Assembly (NCBI GenBank): GCA_003218935.1
Contig: QHPA01000203.1
Coordinates: forward strand, 1 to 14,434
Reading direction: 5' to 3'
DNA: 14,434 bases
Origin: Verrucomicrobiota bacterium
GTDB lineage: Bacteria > Verrucomicrobiota > Verrucomicrobiia > Limisphaerales > AV2
Program-made: the position numbers and the translations under genes
The notes under the pieces: model-generated
The model's database searches: none
What the model saw: only the letters and a program-made list of their open reading frames with translations
Told to the model about the DNA's origin: nothing
In this document: piece by piece, positions 8,460 to 14,434 of the stretch
How positions within the stretch are numbered: position 1 is the stretch's first letter
Layout: every line of letters begins with the position of its first letter

Positions 8460-9290
8460 TTAACCCCGGGCCGGCTGTTTGAAGCCGGAATTCCAGCCGC
8501 AAAAGCTGTTGAGGACCGCGTGTCCGTGGACAACCCTTGTCCGCGCGATGGCCTCGGTGACATATTGCTTGGCCCGCTGCGCGGCGATGGGCAATTCACA
8601 ACCGCGCGCCAGGTATCCCGCGATCGCGGCCGAGTAAGTGCAGCCCGTCCCGCGCGGGCGCATGCCCCTGACGAACGGCGCGCTGAGCAGCAACTCCACT
8701 TTGCCGTCATAGTAGATGTCGATCGCCTCCCGAAGACCGCGCAAATGGCCGCCTTTCACGAGCGCGGCGCAACCGAAACGCGATTTGATTTCGCGCGCAG
8801 CGTCGCGCATCTCTTCGACGGACCCGATTTTCCGACCAACCAAAACGGCTGTTTCATCCAGATTTGGTGTCGCCAGCACGGCGAGCGGGAGCAGTTGCGA
8901 TTGAACGGTTCGCACCGCAGACGACTCAAGCAAACATGCTCCACTCGTAGCGCTCATCACCGGGTCCACGATGAGCGGCGGTCGGTTTCTTCCCTCGAAA
9001 CAACGCGCGACCACGCGGACAATTTCGCTGGAGAACAACATGCCGGTTTTGACCGCGGCCGGACGCAAACCCTCCAGCACGGCTTCGATTTGCTGTCGCA
9101 CGATTTTCGGATCGCACGCCTGAATGGCACGGACGCGGTTGGGATTTTGCGCGGTGACGCAGGTGATGGCGCTGACGCCGTGCACGCCGAGGGAAGCGAA
9201 CGTTTTCAAATCGGCCTGAATTCCCGCGCCGCCGCCGCTGTCGGAGCCGGCGATGGTGAGCGCGGTTGGAACTATGCGTTGCCTCGCCAT
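8460..9290 (-). CDS. thiD: Hydroxymethylpyrimidine/phosphomethylpyrimidine kinase
   Basis: ThiD phosphorylates 4-amino-5-hydroxymethyl-2-methylpyrimidine and then its monophosphate, giving HMP-PP for thiamine phosphate synthesis in the cytoplasm. The 276-residue protein has the ribokinase-fold signatures in order: LTIAGSDSGGGAGIQADLKT (11-30), VKTGML (80-85), IVDPVM (107-112), TPNLDE (141-146), VKGGH (178-182) and GTGC (214-217) with the catalytic Cys217. I chose the ATG at 9290 because the family homology starts within a few residues; the frame stays open upstream, but those residues do not resemble the family. Length is near the usual 260-275. No other thiamine gene is nearby, and I could not see TPP-riboswitch landmarks in the 141 bp upstream. 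It is divergent from polX and precedes the broken protease on the same strand. Confidence 0.93.
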   Translation of the reverse strand: MARQRIVPTALTIAGSDSGGGAGIQADLKTFASLGVHGVSAITCVTAQNPNRVRAIQACDPKIVRQQIEAVLEGLRPAAVKTGMLFSSEIVRVVARCFEGRNRPPLIVDPVMSATSGACLLESSAVRTVQSQLLPLAVLATPNLDETAVLVGRKIGSVEEMRDAAREIKSRFGCAALVKGGHLRGLREAIDIYYDGKVELLLSAPFVRGMRPRGTGCTYSAAIAGYLARGCELPIAAQRAKQYVTEAIARTRVVHGHAVLNSFCGWNSGFKQPARG

Positions 9291-9395
9291 GAAAAGCTGA
9301 CGCCACTTTGCATCGGTGTTTCGGCAGCAAGAATACCACCAGTCGGCGCCGATAGAAAGTGGGCGTTTCCATCGGCGGTGTCCTGATTTGATGTA

Positions 9396-9425
9396 TTGAA
9401 GTTTCGAATGGGAACTCCATATATT
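9396..9425 (+). promoter_or_regulatory. Possible polX promoter in the divergent thiD-polX gap
   Basis: TTGAAG at 9396-9401 and TATATT at 9420-9425 are separated by 18 bp. A start about 7 nt downstream would fall at 9432, exactly on the ATG that looks like the original polX start, which would imply a leaderless message. No Shine-Dalgarno sequence precedes that ATG. The match was read by eye. Confidence 0.35.
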
Positions 9426-9431
9426 CCGCAC

Positions 9432-9553
9432 ATGGACAAAGACCTTGTGGCGGGCCGCTCCAAAAGCTCGTCGCCGAAAACCGTCTTGCCGAAATCGAAG
9501 GCATCGGCGAAGGCATCCAAAAAAAGATCACTGAACTGGTCACCACCGGCAAA
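9432..9553 (+). pseudogene. Displaced 5' end of polX (original start plus first helix-hairpin-helix)
   Basis: The ATG at 9432 starts MDKDLVA, which resembles PolX N-termini, but this frame then turns to junk. Family-like sequence resumes in another frame at about 9455: PLQKLVAENRLAEIEGIGEG, then [14 protein letters not shown], the first helix-hairpin-helix, leading straight into the long polX frame. That second frame has no ATG or GTG before the TTG at 9554; it is closed by a TGA at 9389-9391. Usual PolX proteins have some 40-45 residues between these two pieces (the ELKGEN...RAYxxAA region). I infer a deletion of roughly 105-135 bp, of a length that is not a multiple of three, near 9449-9456. 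Confidence 0.65.
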
Positions 9554-11086
9554 TTGGCTTACTACGACGGACTGAAAGCGTCCATCCCGCCCGGCCTGGT
9601 CGAGCTGCTCCAAATCCCCGGCCTGGGCCCCAAAAAGGTCAAAGCGCTGAACGAAAAGCTCGGTATCGAAACGATCGACCAACTCGAAGCCGCCTGCAAA
9701 GCGGGCAAGATCGCCACGCTGGCCGGATTCGGCGAAAAAACCCAGAGCAAAATTCTCGAAGGCATCGAATTCAAACGCGCTTACGCGACGCGCCATTTGC
9801 TAAGCGAGGCGCTCGCGGCAGCCGAACCGATGCTCGACAGCCTGCGGGGTCACGCCGACGTGATCCGCTGCAGCACCGGCGGCAGTGTCCGGCGGCACAA
9901 GGAATTGATCGGCGACATCGATTTCCTCGTGTCGTCGAAGGAACCGGCGAACGTCATCGGATTTTTCACCAGCCAACCCGGCGTGGTGAGCGTAAGCGCC
10001 AAAGGCGACACGAAGGCCAGCGTGATTTTGCAGGGCGGCATCCAGGCCGACCTGCGTGTCGTGAGCGACACCGAGTTTCCCTACGCGTTGATGTATTTCA
10101 CTGGAAACAAGGAGCACAACATCGTGATGCGCCAGCGCGCCATCGAACGCGGGTTGCGGCTCAACGAATACGGCCTGTTCAAGGCGAAAGAGGAGACGCG
10201 CGACCCGAAGCTGCTGCTGCGCTGCAAGACCGAGGAGGAACTTTACCAACAGCTCGACCTGCCTTACATCCCGCCTGAATTGCGCGAGGACAAAGGCGAA
10301 TTTGCCGCCGCTGAGAAGGGCGAGTTGCCCAGGCTCATCGAATGGACCGACCTGAAAGGCTCGTTGCACAATCATTCCAACTGGAGCGATGGCCGGCACG
10401 CGCTCGAAGACATCGCCTCTTACGCGCGCGAACTTGGCTGCGATTACTGGGCCATCACCGACCACTCCAAGTCGTCCTTCGTGGCCAACGGTCTCGATGC
10501 GAAACGGCTGCGCGAACAACTCCAGGCGGTGAAGAAGGTTAACGGGCAAATCGCGGAAGCAGGGAGCGAATTCCGCCTGCTCACCGGCAGCGAAGTGGAC
10601 ATCCTGGCCGACGGCAAGCTTGACTTCCCCGATGACCTGCTGGCCGAACTGGATGTTGTCGTCGCCAGCATTCACCAGGGCTTTTCTCAAAACGAATCGG
10701 AAATGACCAAACGCATCATCCGCGCTGTCGAAAATCCGTACGTCCACACGATCGGGCATTTGACGGGCCGGTTGCTGCTCGAACGCGAGCCGTACCAGGT
10801 CAACCAGCAGGCCGTCATCGACGCCTGCGCTGAAACCGGGACGTGGATTGAACTGAACGCGAACCCGTATCGTTTCGACCTGGACTGGCGGCTCTGGCCT
10901 TACGCGAAGAGCAAAGGCGTAAAGTGTGTGATCAATTGCGACGCGCATCGCAATGAGCACGCCGGTTTCCTGCGCCTCGGCGCGGGCATCGCGCGCAAAG
11001 GCTGGCTCACCAAGGCGGACGTCATCAACACGCTGCCGTTGCAAGCGCTGTTCAAAGAACTGCGGAAAAAGCGAGGCAACAAATAG
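9554..11086 (+). CDS. polX: Family X DNA polymerase with PHP domain (5' end damaged)
   Basis: Bacterial PolX fills short gaps during base excision repair; its PHP domain supplies 3'-5' exonuclease or phosphoesterase activity. Numbering from the TTG at 9554: second helix-hairpin-helix region, about 15-75 ([34 protein letters not shown]); nucleotidyltransferase motif with Gly110-Ser111-Val-Arg-Arg; catalytic Asp121 and Asp123 (GDIDFLV) and Asp166 (QADLRVV). The PHP domain runs from about 268 to the end, with His272 and His274 ([10 protein letters not shown]), [30 protein letters not shown] and Asp463/His465 (NCDAHRNE). All key residues are present. TTG 9554 is only the first available start codon; it is really the Leu of TGKLAYYD, so the functional protein should begin upstream. 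As it stands the first helix-hairpin-helix is lost, because no start serves it. A pseudopilin gene follows after 25 bp. Confidence 0.85.
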   Translation: MAYYDGLKASIPPGLVELLQIPGLGPKKVKALNEKLGIETIDQLEAACKAGKIATLAGFGEKTQSKILEGIEFKRAYATRHLLSEALAAAEPMLDSLRGHADVIRCSTGGSVRRHKELIGDIDFLVSSKEPANVIGFFTSQPGVVSVSAKGDTKASVILQGGIQADLRVVSDTEFPYALMYFTGNKEHNIVMRQRAIERGLRLNEYGLFKAKEETRDPKLLLRCKTEEELYQQLDLPYIPPELREDKGEFAAAEKGELPRLIEWTDLKGSLHNHSNWSDGRHALEDIASYARELGCDYWAITDHSKSSFVANGLDAKRLREQLQAVKKVNGQIAEAGSEFRLLTGSEVDILADGKLDFPDDLLAELDVVVASIHQGFSQNESEMTKRIIRAVENPYVHTIGHLTGRLLLEREPYQVNQQAVIDACAETGTWIELNANPYRFDLDWRLWPYAKSKGVKCVINCDAHRNEHAGFLRLGAGIARKGWLTKADVINTLPLQALFKELRKKRGNK

Positions 11087-11097
11087 CTCGCCGAGCC

Positions 11098-11102
11098 AGG
11101 AG
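11098..11102 (+). promoter_or_regulatory. Ribosome binding site of the pseudopilin-like gene
   Basis: AGGAG at 11098-11102 stands 9 nt before the ATG at 11112 and fixes that start over the ATG at 11127. It lies in the 25-bp gap after polX, so translation can start independently even if the two genes share a transcript. Confidence 0.6.
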
Positions 11103-11111
11103 AAACCAACC

Positions 11112-11774
11112 ATGAACCAGAGTCGCATGACGAAGGAAACACCGGCCGCTTTTACGCTAATCGAGCTGCTCGTTGTGATTGCCATCATCGCGGTCCTGGC
11201 GGGCCTGCTCCTGCCGGCGCTGGCGCGCGCCAAGGAAGGTGGCCGGCGCGCGTTCTGCATGAATAACCTCCGCCAAATTGGTCTGGGCATCCAGATGTAC
11301 CGGGAAGATTACATTGACCGTCCGCCCCTTTACCTGGTCAATCCCGGCCGCAAGACCTTCGGGTTTCCGGGCGGCAACACGCCCTACCTGGAGAAGGGTT
11401 ACGTGGAAAACACAAACACGTTTATCTGCCTGTCCGACCGGACGCACGGGCGCATTCCCATTGATCTGGGTTGGGAATATTTCGGCGATTTCACCACCAG
11501 TTACGCCTATCACCTGGGGCCCTGGCAACAAACCGCCCCGGAGGGAAGGACCTGGCTCAGGGACCAGGTCAATCGCTGGGGCGCGCGCTTTATCGTGGCA
11601 GCCTGTCCATGGCATCGGCACCTCTGGCAGGGCTGGACGGGAACCAACACCGTGGGTTGGGGAAGCAGTAAGATTAAGCTCAAAGATGAGGCCCTGCGTC
11701 ACGACGGCAGCGTCGATATGTTCATTTGGCCCGCGACCAACTGGGAGGAGGAGCCTTACACCAGGCAACGTTAG
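11112..11774 (+). CDS. Pseudopilin-like protein with prepilin N-terminal cleavage/methylation motif
   Basis: A 220-residue protein of the large class of type II secretion-like pseudopilins that is greatly expanded in Verrucomicrobia, Planctomycetes and Lentisphaerae. The leader is short (13 residues) and is followed by F14-TLIE with Glu18 at position +5 of the mature protein, then a long hydrophobic helix ([20 protein letters not shown]). A prepilin peptidase would cut between Ala13 and Phe14; Ala at -1 in place of the usual Gly is mildly unusual. After the helix comes the characteristic [19 protein letters not shown] segment, and near the end [16 protein letters not shown], the usual RHxGxVNxxF/DG-type block. 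Such proteins are thought to sit in the inner membrane or a pseudopilus; individual roles are mostly unknown. There is no type II secretion operon in view. Confidence 0.88.
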   Translation: MNQSRMTKETPAAFTLIELLVVIAIIAVLAGLLLPALARAKEGGRRAFCMNNLRQIGLGIQMYREDYIDRPPLYLVNPGRKTFGFPGGNTPYLEKGYVENTNTFICLSDRTHGRIPIDLGWEYFGDFTTSYAYHLGPWQQTAPEGRTWLRDQVNRWGARFIVAACPWHRHLWQGWTGTNTVGWGSSKIKLKDEALRHDGSVDMFIWPATNWEEEPYTRQR

Positions 11775-11798
11775 CCGGGGAGTTATTTGCACGAAAAG

Positions 11799-11833
11799 GC
11801 CGCTCGCGGGCGCAAATCCAGTTTTTGAGCGGC
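11799..11833 (-). terminator. Possible intrinsic terminator for tyrS (minus strand)
   Basis: GCCGCTC at 11799-11805 and GAGCGGC at 11827-11833 form a perfect 7-bp GC-rich stem with a 21-nt loop. Read on the minus strand, the stem is followed by CTTTTC, which suits termination of transcription coming from tyrS. The distance from the tyrS stop (about 140 bp) and the long loop weaken the call. On the plus strand the T-run lies inside the loop, so it is less suited to end the pseudopilin transcript. Confidence 0.3.
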
Positions 11834-11875
11834 GGTAAGTGTGAGAAAGACATAGTTGACTCTGTCAAATCGTTG

Positions 11876-11968
11876 ATGACCGCTGCCATTCTGATCCTGG
11901 GAGCGCTCGCATTCCTCAGCCTGGTGGAGGTCGAACAGCGCCTTCGCAAAGCCCGGCCGCAAGATTGA
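11876..11968 (+). CDS. Possible 30-residue membrane microprotein
   Basis: An ATG at 11876 opens a 30-codon frame: a hydrophobic segment (TAAILILGALAFLSLVEV) followed by a basic tail (EQRLRKARPQD). This could be a single-pass membrane microprotein. I see no strong ribosome site, no homology and no partner. The frame is open further upstream, but without membrane-like character. In GC-rich DNA such a frame can arise by chance. It occupies most of the gap between the pseudopilin gene and tyrS and ends 7 bp before the convergent tyrS stop. Confidence 0.2.
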   Translation: MTAAILILGALAFLSLVEVEQRLRKARPQD

Positions 11969-11975
11969 CCTGCCG

Positions 11976-13256
11976 TCACTTCGCCGTCACGACGACGTAA
12001 TTCCGCTTGCCTTTGCGCAGGAGCAGATGTTTGCCAAACAACAAATCGTTCGTCGAGATGGTGCGGTTGGACTTGCTCTCGCGAACGTTGTTCACGTAAA
12101 CACCGCCGCCCTCGATGTCTTTTCGTGCCTGGCCTTTCGATGGAGAAAGAGCCGAATGAACCAGCAGGTCAACCAGCGGTGAACCTGCGCCGTCCAGTTT
12201 GCTCTTCTCGATTTCTTTGGTCGGCACTTCGCCGACGATTTCGTTGAACGTGGTTTCCGAAATGCCCTGCAGTCCCCCACCGAACAAAATCTCGCTGGCG
12301 CGAACCGCTTCCGCAGTGGCGCCGGATCCGTGAACCAGGTCGGTGACGGACCTGGCCAGCACTTTGTGAGCGGCACGCGCCTCCGGCTCTTTGGCATGGA
12401 GTTTCTCGAGTGCCTTGATTTCTTCGCGGGCCAGGAAGGTGAAGTATTTCAGATAACGAATGACATCGAGGTCGTCGGTGCGAATCCAGAACTGGTAGAA
12501 CCTGTAAACGCTGGTTTTCTTCGCCTCGAGCCAGACGGCGCCGGCCTCAGTCTTGCCGAACTTCGTGCCGTCGGCATTGGTGATGAGCGGGAGCGTCAGG
12601 CCGTAAACCTCTTTGCCAAGTTTCTTGCGGCAGAGGTCAATGCCCGCGGTGATGTTGCCCCATTGATCGCTGCCGCCGATCTGCAACTCGCAGTTGTAGT
12701 CGCGGCAGAGCACGAAAAAATCGTAAGCCTGGAGGAGCATGTAGCTGAATTCGGTGTAGCTGATGCCCACCTCCCGATCTTCCATCCGGGCGCGCACGCT
12801 CTCCTTGGCCATCATCTGGTTGACGGAAAAATGCTTCCCGATGTCGCGCAGGAAATCGAGGTAGCTGACGTCGGTCGTCCACGAAGCATTGTCCACGAGT
12901 CGCGCGGGGTTGGTCTTCGTATCGAAGTCGAGCAAGCGCGTGAGCTGTTCCTTGACCGACGCGATATTGCGCTCCAGAACCTCATTGGCAAGCAACTGGC
13001 GCTCGGCCGCCTTGCCGCTCGGATCGCCAACCGAACCCGTCGCGCCGCCGGTGACGGCGATGGGGTGATGGCCGGCGAGTTGGAACCGGCGCAATGCGAG
13101 CAGCGGCACGAGGTTGCCGACGTGCAGGCTTTCGGCGGAGGGGTCAAAACCGCAGTAAAGCGTGATGTGCGAAGAGCCGGCTTTTTTGTTCAGCTCGTTC
13201 CTGTCCGTGCAATCGGCGATCAGTCCGCGCCCTTCCAGTTCTTCCAGTATGTTCAT
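11976..13256 (-). CDS. tyrS: Tyrosyl-tRNA synthetase
   Basis: TyrRS attaches tyrosine to tRNA-Tyr in the cytoplasm. The 426-residue protein is full length for the bacterial TyrS family. Visible landmarks are Tyr34 in LYCGFDPSAESLHVGN, with the class I HIGH-type motif as HVGN (45-48); GATGSVGDPSGK (71-82); SYTEFSYMLLQAYDF (166-180); QIGGSDQWGNITAG (192-205); and the KMSKS-type loop as KFGKT (232-236). An S4-like RNA-binding domain sits at the C-terminus (about 355-420: SPSKGQARKDIEGGGVYVNN, then KHLLLRKGKRNY). The ATG at 13256 matches the family start. No Shine-Dalgarno sequence is evident and I saw no T-box leader. It is convergent with the pseudopilin side and divergent from the Calx-beta gene. 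The reading frame is undamaged, in contrast to genes at 5-9.5 kb. Confidence 0.96.
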   Translation of the reverse strand: MNILEELEGRGLIADCTDRNELNKKAGSSHITLYCGFDPSAESLHVGNLVPLLALRRFQLAGHHPIAVTGGATGSVGDPSGKAAERQLLANEVLERNIASVKEQLTRLLDFDTKTNPARLVDNASWTTDVSYLDFLRDIGKHFSVNQMMAKESVRARMEDREVGISYTEFSYMLLQAYDFFVLCRDYNCELQIGGSDQWGNITAGIDLCRKKLGKEVYGLTLPLITNADGTKFGKTEAGAVWLEAKKTSVYRFYQFWIRTDDLDVIRYLKYFTFLAREEIKALEKLHAKEPEARAAHKVLARSVTDLVHGSGATAEAVRASEILFGGGLQGISETTFNEIVGEVPTKEIEKSKLDGAGSPLVDLLVHSALSPSKGQARKDIEGGGVYVNNVRESKSNRTISTNDLLFGKHLLLRKGKRNYVVVTAK

Positions 13257-13267
13257 GAACCGCAGAA

Positions 13268-13296
13268 GTTATCGCGACTGACCACGCGGTTCACAA
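13268..13296 (-). promoter_or_regulatory. Possible tyrS promoter
   Basis: On the minus strand TTGTGA (13296-13291) and GATAAC (13273-13268) are separated by 17 bp; each matches 4 of 6 consensus bases. Transcription would start near 13261, only about 5 nt before the tyrS ATG, consistent with the missing Shine-Dalgarno sequence. Read by eye; modest support. Confidence 0.28.
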
Positions 13297-13305
13297 GGGG
13301 AAATT

Positions 13306-13371
13306 GCGTAGCGCAGGCATCCTGCCTGCCAGCCGCGAGACCGTGCCGCTTCTGAAGCCGCGGGCAGCCGA
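13306..13371. repeat. Palindromic GC-rich intergenic element upstream of tyrS
   Basis: GCAGGCA at 13313-13319 and TGCCTGC at 13323-13329 form a perfect 7-bp stem with a 3-nt loop. About 20 bp further on, GCTTC-T-GAAGC forms a second small palindrome, and AGCCGCG occurs twice (13331-13337 and 13360-13366). The block lies in the divergent tyrS / Calx-beta gap, just outside the candidate tyrS -35 box. It looks like a short non-coding repeat unit and is distinct in sequence from the inverted repeat at 4821-4916. No second copy lies in the window. Confidence 0.45.
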
Positions 13372-13415
13372 AACCAAAAACACTTTAGCCATGAGCTTCC
13401 GGTTCAGTGGTAAAA

Positions 13416-13443
13416 AAAGATTCGGAATGTTTGAAAGATTCGG
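13416..13443 (+). repeat. 10-bp direct repeat upstream of the Calx-beta gene
   Basis: AAAGATTCGG occurs at 13416-13425 and again at 13434-13443, an 18-bp period. It lies about 70-95 bp upstream of the Calx-beta start, where an activator or repressor could bind. A chance origin is possible. Confidence 0.35.
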
Positions 13444-13468
13444 CCTTGCGCAACCGTGTACATATTAG

Positions 13469-13496
13469 CCTCCCTATCGGGTTGAAGTTCGGGAGG
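13469..13496 (+). promoter_or_regulatory. Hairpin covering the purine-rich site before the Calx-beta gene
   Basis: CCTCCC at 13469-13474 pairs perfectly with GGGAGG at 13491-13496 across a 16-nt loop. The second arm is the only strong Shine-Dalgarno-like sequence upstream of the ATG at 13512. The spacing of about 15 nt is long for a ribosome site, so its role in initiation is uncertain. Confidence 0.3.
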
Positions 13497-13511
13497 GAAA
13501 CAAGAGCGGTC

Positions 13512-14434
13512 ATGAAAACAAAAACTTTCCTGATCCTGTTTATCGTCTGGCTGAATCAAGGCGCGCCCGCCTGGGCCCAAACGCCTTCCATCATTTCTTT
13601 CAGCACAAATGCGTATTTCGTTTCTGAGGGGAACACCAATGGCGTTTACATCCGGGTATGGCGTCTGGGTGATACAAACCGTTTTGGCAGCACGAACGGG
13701 TCCGTGTCGGTGCACTACGCCACCAGCGACGGCACCGCCACGGCCGGACTGGATTACATCGCGACGAGTGGCACAATCACTTTCGCACCCGGTCAATGGG
13801 ATTCCGGGTTCTTCGTCCCAATCATTTATGACGACATCACGGAACCGACCGAAACGGTGTACCTGACGTTGAGCGATCCGGCAGGCGGCGCGGAGTTAGC
13901 CGATTATCCCGGCGGGTCCACCAACGTGCTGTATATTTATGACGCGCTTCCCGCGCCGGTTTACCTCCAGTTTGGTTCTTCCAGCTACACCGTATCCGAG
14001 GCGGACGGTGCGGCCATCGTGAGCGTCGTCCGGCAAGGCACAACCGGCCGGGAGATGACCGTTCGATTTGAGACCAGCGACGGTACGGCCAAGGCAGGTC
14101 CGGATTACGTCGCTACGAATGGCACGCTCACATTTGGCCTGGGCGAAGCTACGAAGACCATCGTGGTTCCCGTCCGCAACGACGGACTCGCGGAAGACAC
14201 TGAATATTTCAACCTGGTCTTGAGCGACCCGGCGGGCGCTGGCGTGACTTTAGGGTCTCCGAGCACGGCGCAGATTTATATCGCCGACACCGGCGCCGGT
14301 CTGCATTTCTCTCAGCCTTCATTCAGCGTGGCGGAGAACGGAGGCATAGCCCTGATTGCCGTCACCCTCGCCGGCGAATTCACCAACGTCGTCACGGTGG
14401 ATTACGCCACAAGCGACGGCACCGCGACGGCGGG
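13512..14434 (+). CDS. Secreted Calx-beta repeat protein (3' end outside window)
   Basis: From the ATG at 13512 the frame is open for 307 codons to the window edge, so the gene is truncated by the window. The N-terminus is a signal peptide (MKTKTFLILFIVWLNQGAPA, cleavage near AWA-QT). Two full Calx-beta domains follow (about 32-140 and 155-262), and a third begins near residue 268. Each carries the typical [YF]xTSDGTAxAGxDY segment, the ATxGTLTF strand, and the DxxxExxExxxLxLSDPAGG end (for example HYATSDGTATAG with Tyr69). Calx-beta domains bind calcium through acidic residues at the domain ends and occur in large surface or extracellular proteins, often involved in adhesion or in spacing other domains. 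The C-terminal part that might show the actual function is not in view. Neighbouring tyrS is divergent and functionally unrelated. Confidence 0.88.
   Translation, partial: MKTKTFLILFIVWLNQGAPAWAQTPSIISFSTNAYFVSEGNTNGVYIRVWRLGDTNRFGSTNGSVSVHYATSDGTATAGLDYIATSGTITFAPGQWDSGFFVPIIYDDITEPTETVYLTLSDPAGGAELADYPGGSTNVLYIYDALPAPVYLQFGSSSYTVSEADGAAIVSVVRQGTTGREMTVRFETSDGTAKAGPDYVATNGTLTFGLGEATKTIVVPVRNDGLAEDTEYFNLVLSDPAGAGVTLGSPSTAQIYIADTGAGLHFSQPSFSVAENGGIALIAVTLAGEFTNVVTVDYATSDGTATA

Noticed and set aside
8340..9386. 348-codon plus-strand frame opposite thiD
   Set aside because: thiD motifs are complete on the minus strand; the plus-strand translation is compositionally odd and without motifs.
9291..9431. 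TPP riboswitch upstream of thiD
   Set aside because: I looked for the CUGAGA and the conserved ACCUGAUCUGGAUAAUGCC-like landmarks on the minus strand and found neither; only a 7-bp hairpin (9347-9353 with 9371-9377) is present.
9800..11290. 496-codon open frame on the minus strand opposite polX
   Set aside because: The plus strand holds all PolX and PHP motifs; the minus-strand translation is low in motifs and typical of GC-rich antisense frames.
12330..13355. 341-codon plus-strand frame opposite tyrS
   Set aside because: tyrS is complete and unmistakable on the minus strand; the plus-strand product has no recognisable feature.
13257..13511. T-box leader or tRNA gene near tyrS
   Set aside because: No T-box sequence, specifier loop or tRNA cloverleaf could be recognised, and the candidate tyrS leader would be only a few bases long.
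1..14434. A defence, mobile or CRISPR system hidden in the window
   Set aside because: No nuclease-helicase pair, reverse transcriptase, integrase, transposase, toxin-antitoxin pair or spaced repeat array was found; the genes are housekeeping or exported proteins without a common operon.

Overview
The window looks like GC-rich chromosomal DNA from an uncultured Verrucomicrobiota bacterium, most likely of the Pedosphaera/Limisphaerales type. This rests on family recognition alone. The clues are a pseudopilin with the [24 protein letters not shown] N-terminus, very large exported multidomain proteins rich in Asn/Thr with chitobiase-type, PA14, Calx-beta and Ig-like modules, and a C-terminal module ending in QFYR or QFFR. 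I see no rRNA, tRNA, CRISPR array, insertion sequence, integrase, toxin-antitoxin or phage gene.

Layout from left to right. (1) 1-399 (+) is the C-terminal end of a YegS/DagK-type lipid kinase that enters from outside. (2) 610-4782 (+) is a 1390-residue exported protein that joins a PQQ-like propeller, PA14 and Ig-like modules to a diheme cytochrome c region. It is followed by a tight hairpin and a long, near-perfect inverted repeat (4821-4916). (3) 4993-5816 (+) is an exported sugar phosphate isomerase/epimerase-like gene broken by an internal deletion and frameshift. (4) 5818-8419 (-) is an exported kexin-like S8 protease, also split by a deletion and frameshift; its stop codon lies 1 bp from that of the isomerase. 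(5) 8460-9290 (-) is an intact thiD. (6) 9432-11086 (+) is a family X DNA polymerase with a PHP domain, whose 5' end is damaged in the same way. (7) 11112-11774 (+) is a pseudopilin-like protein. (8) 11976-13256 (-) is an intact tyrS. (9) 13512 to the end (+) is the start of a secreted Calx-beta repeat protein that the earlier genes do not explain.

The genes do not form one pathway. Housekeeping genes (thiD, tyrS, polX) alternate with exported surface or degradative proteins. The most notable signals are the clustering of three deletion/frameshift lesions between about 5.4 and 9.46 kb, the propeller-plus-cytochrome fusion, a C-terminal module shared by two unrelated exported proteins, and the 23-bp perfect palindrome arms at 4837-4903. 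I found no convincing evidence of a new multi-gene system. The lesions could be real gene decay or assembly errors, and the sequence alone cannot decide.
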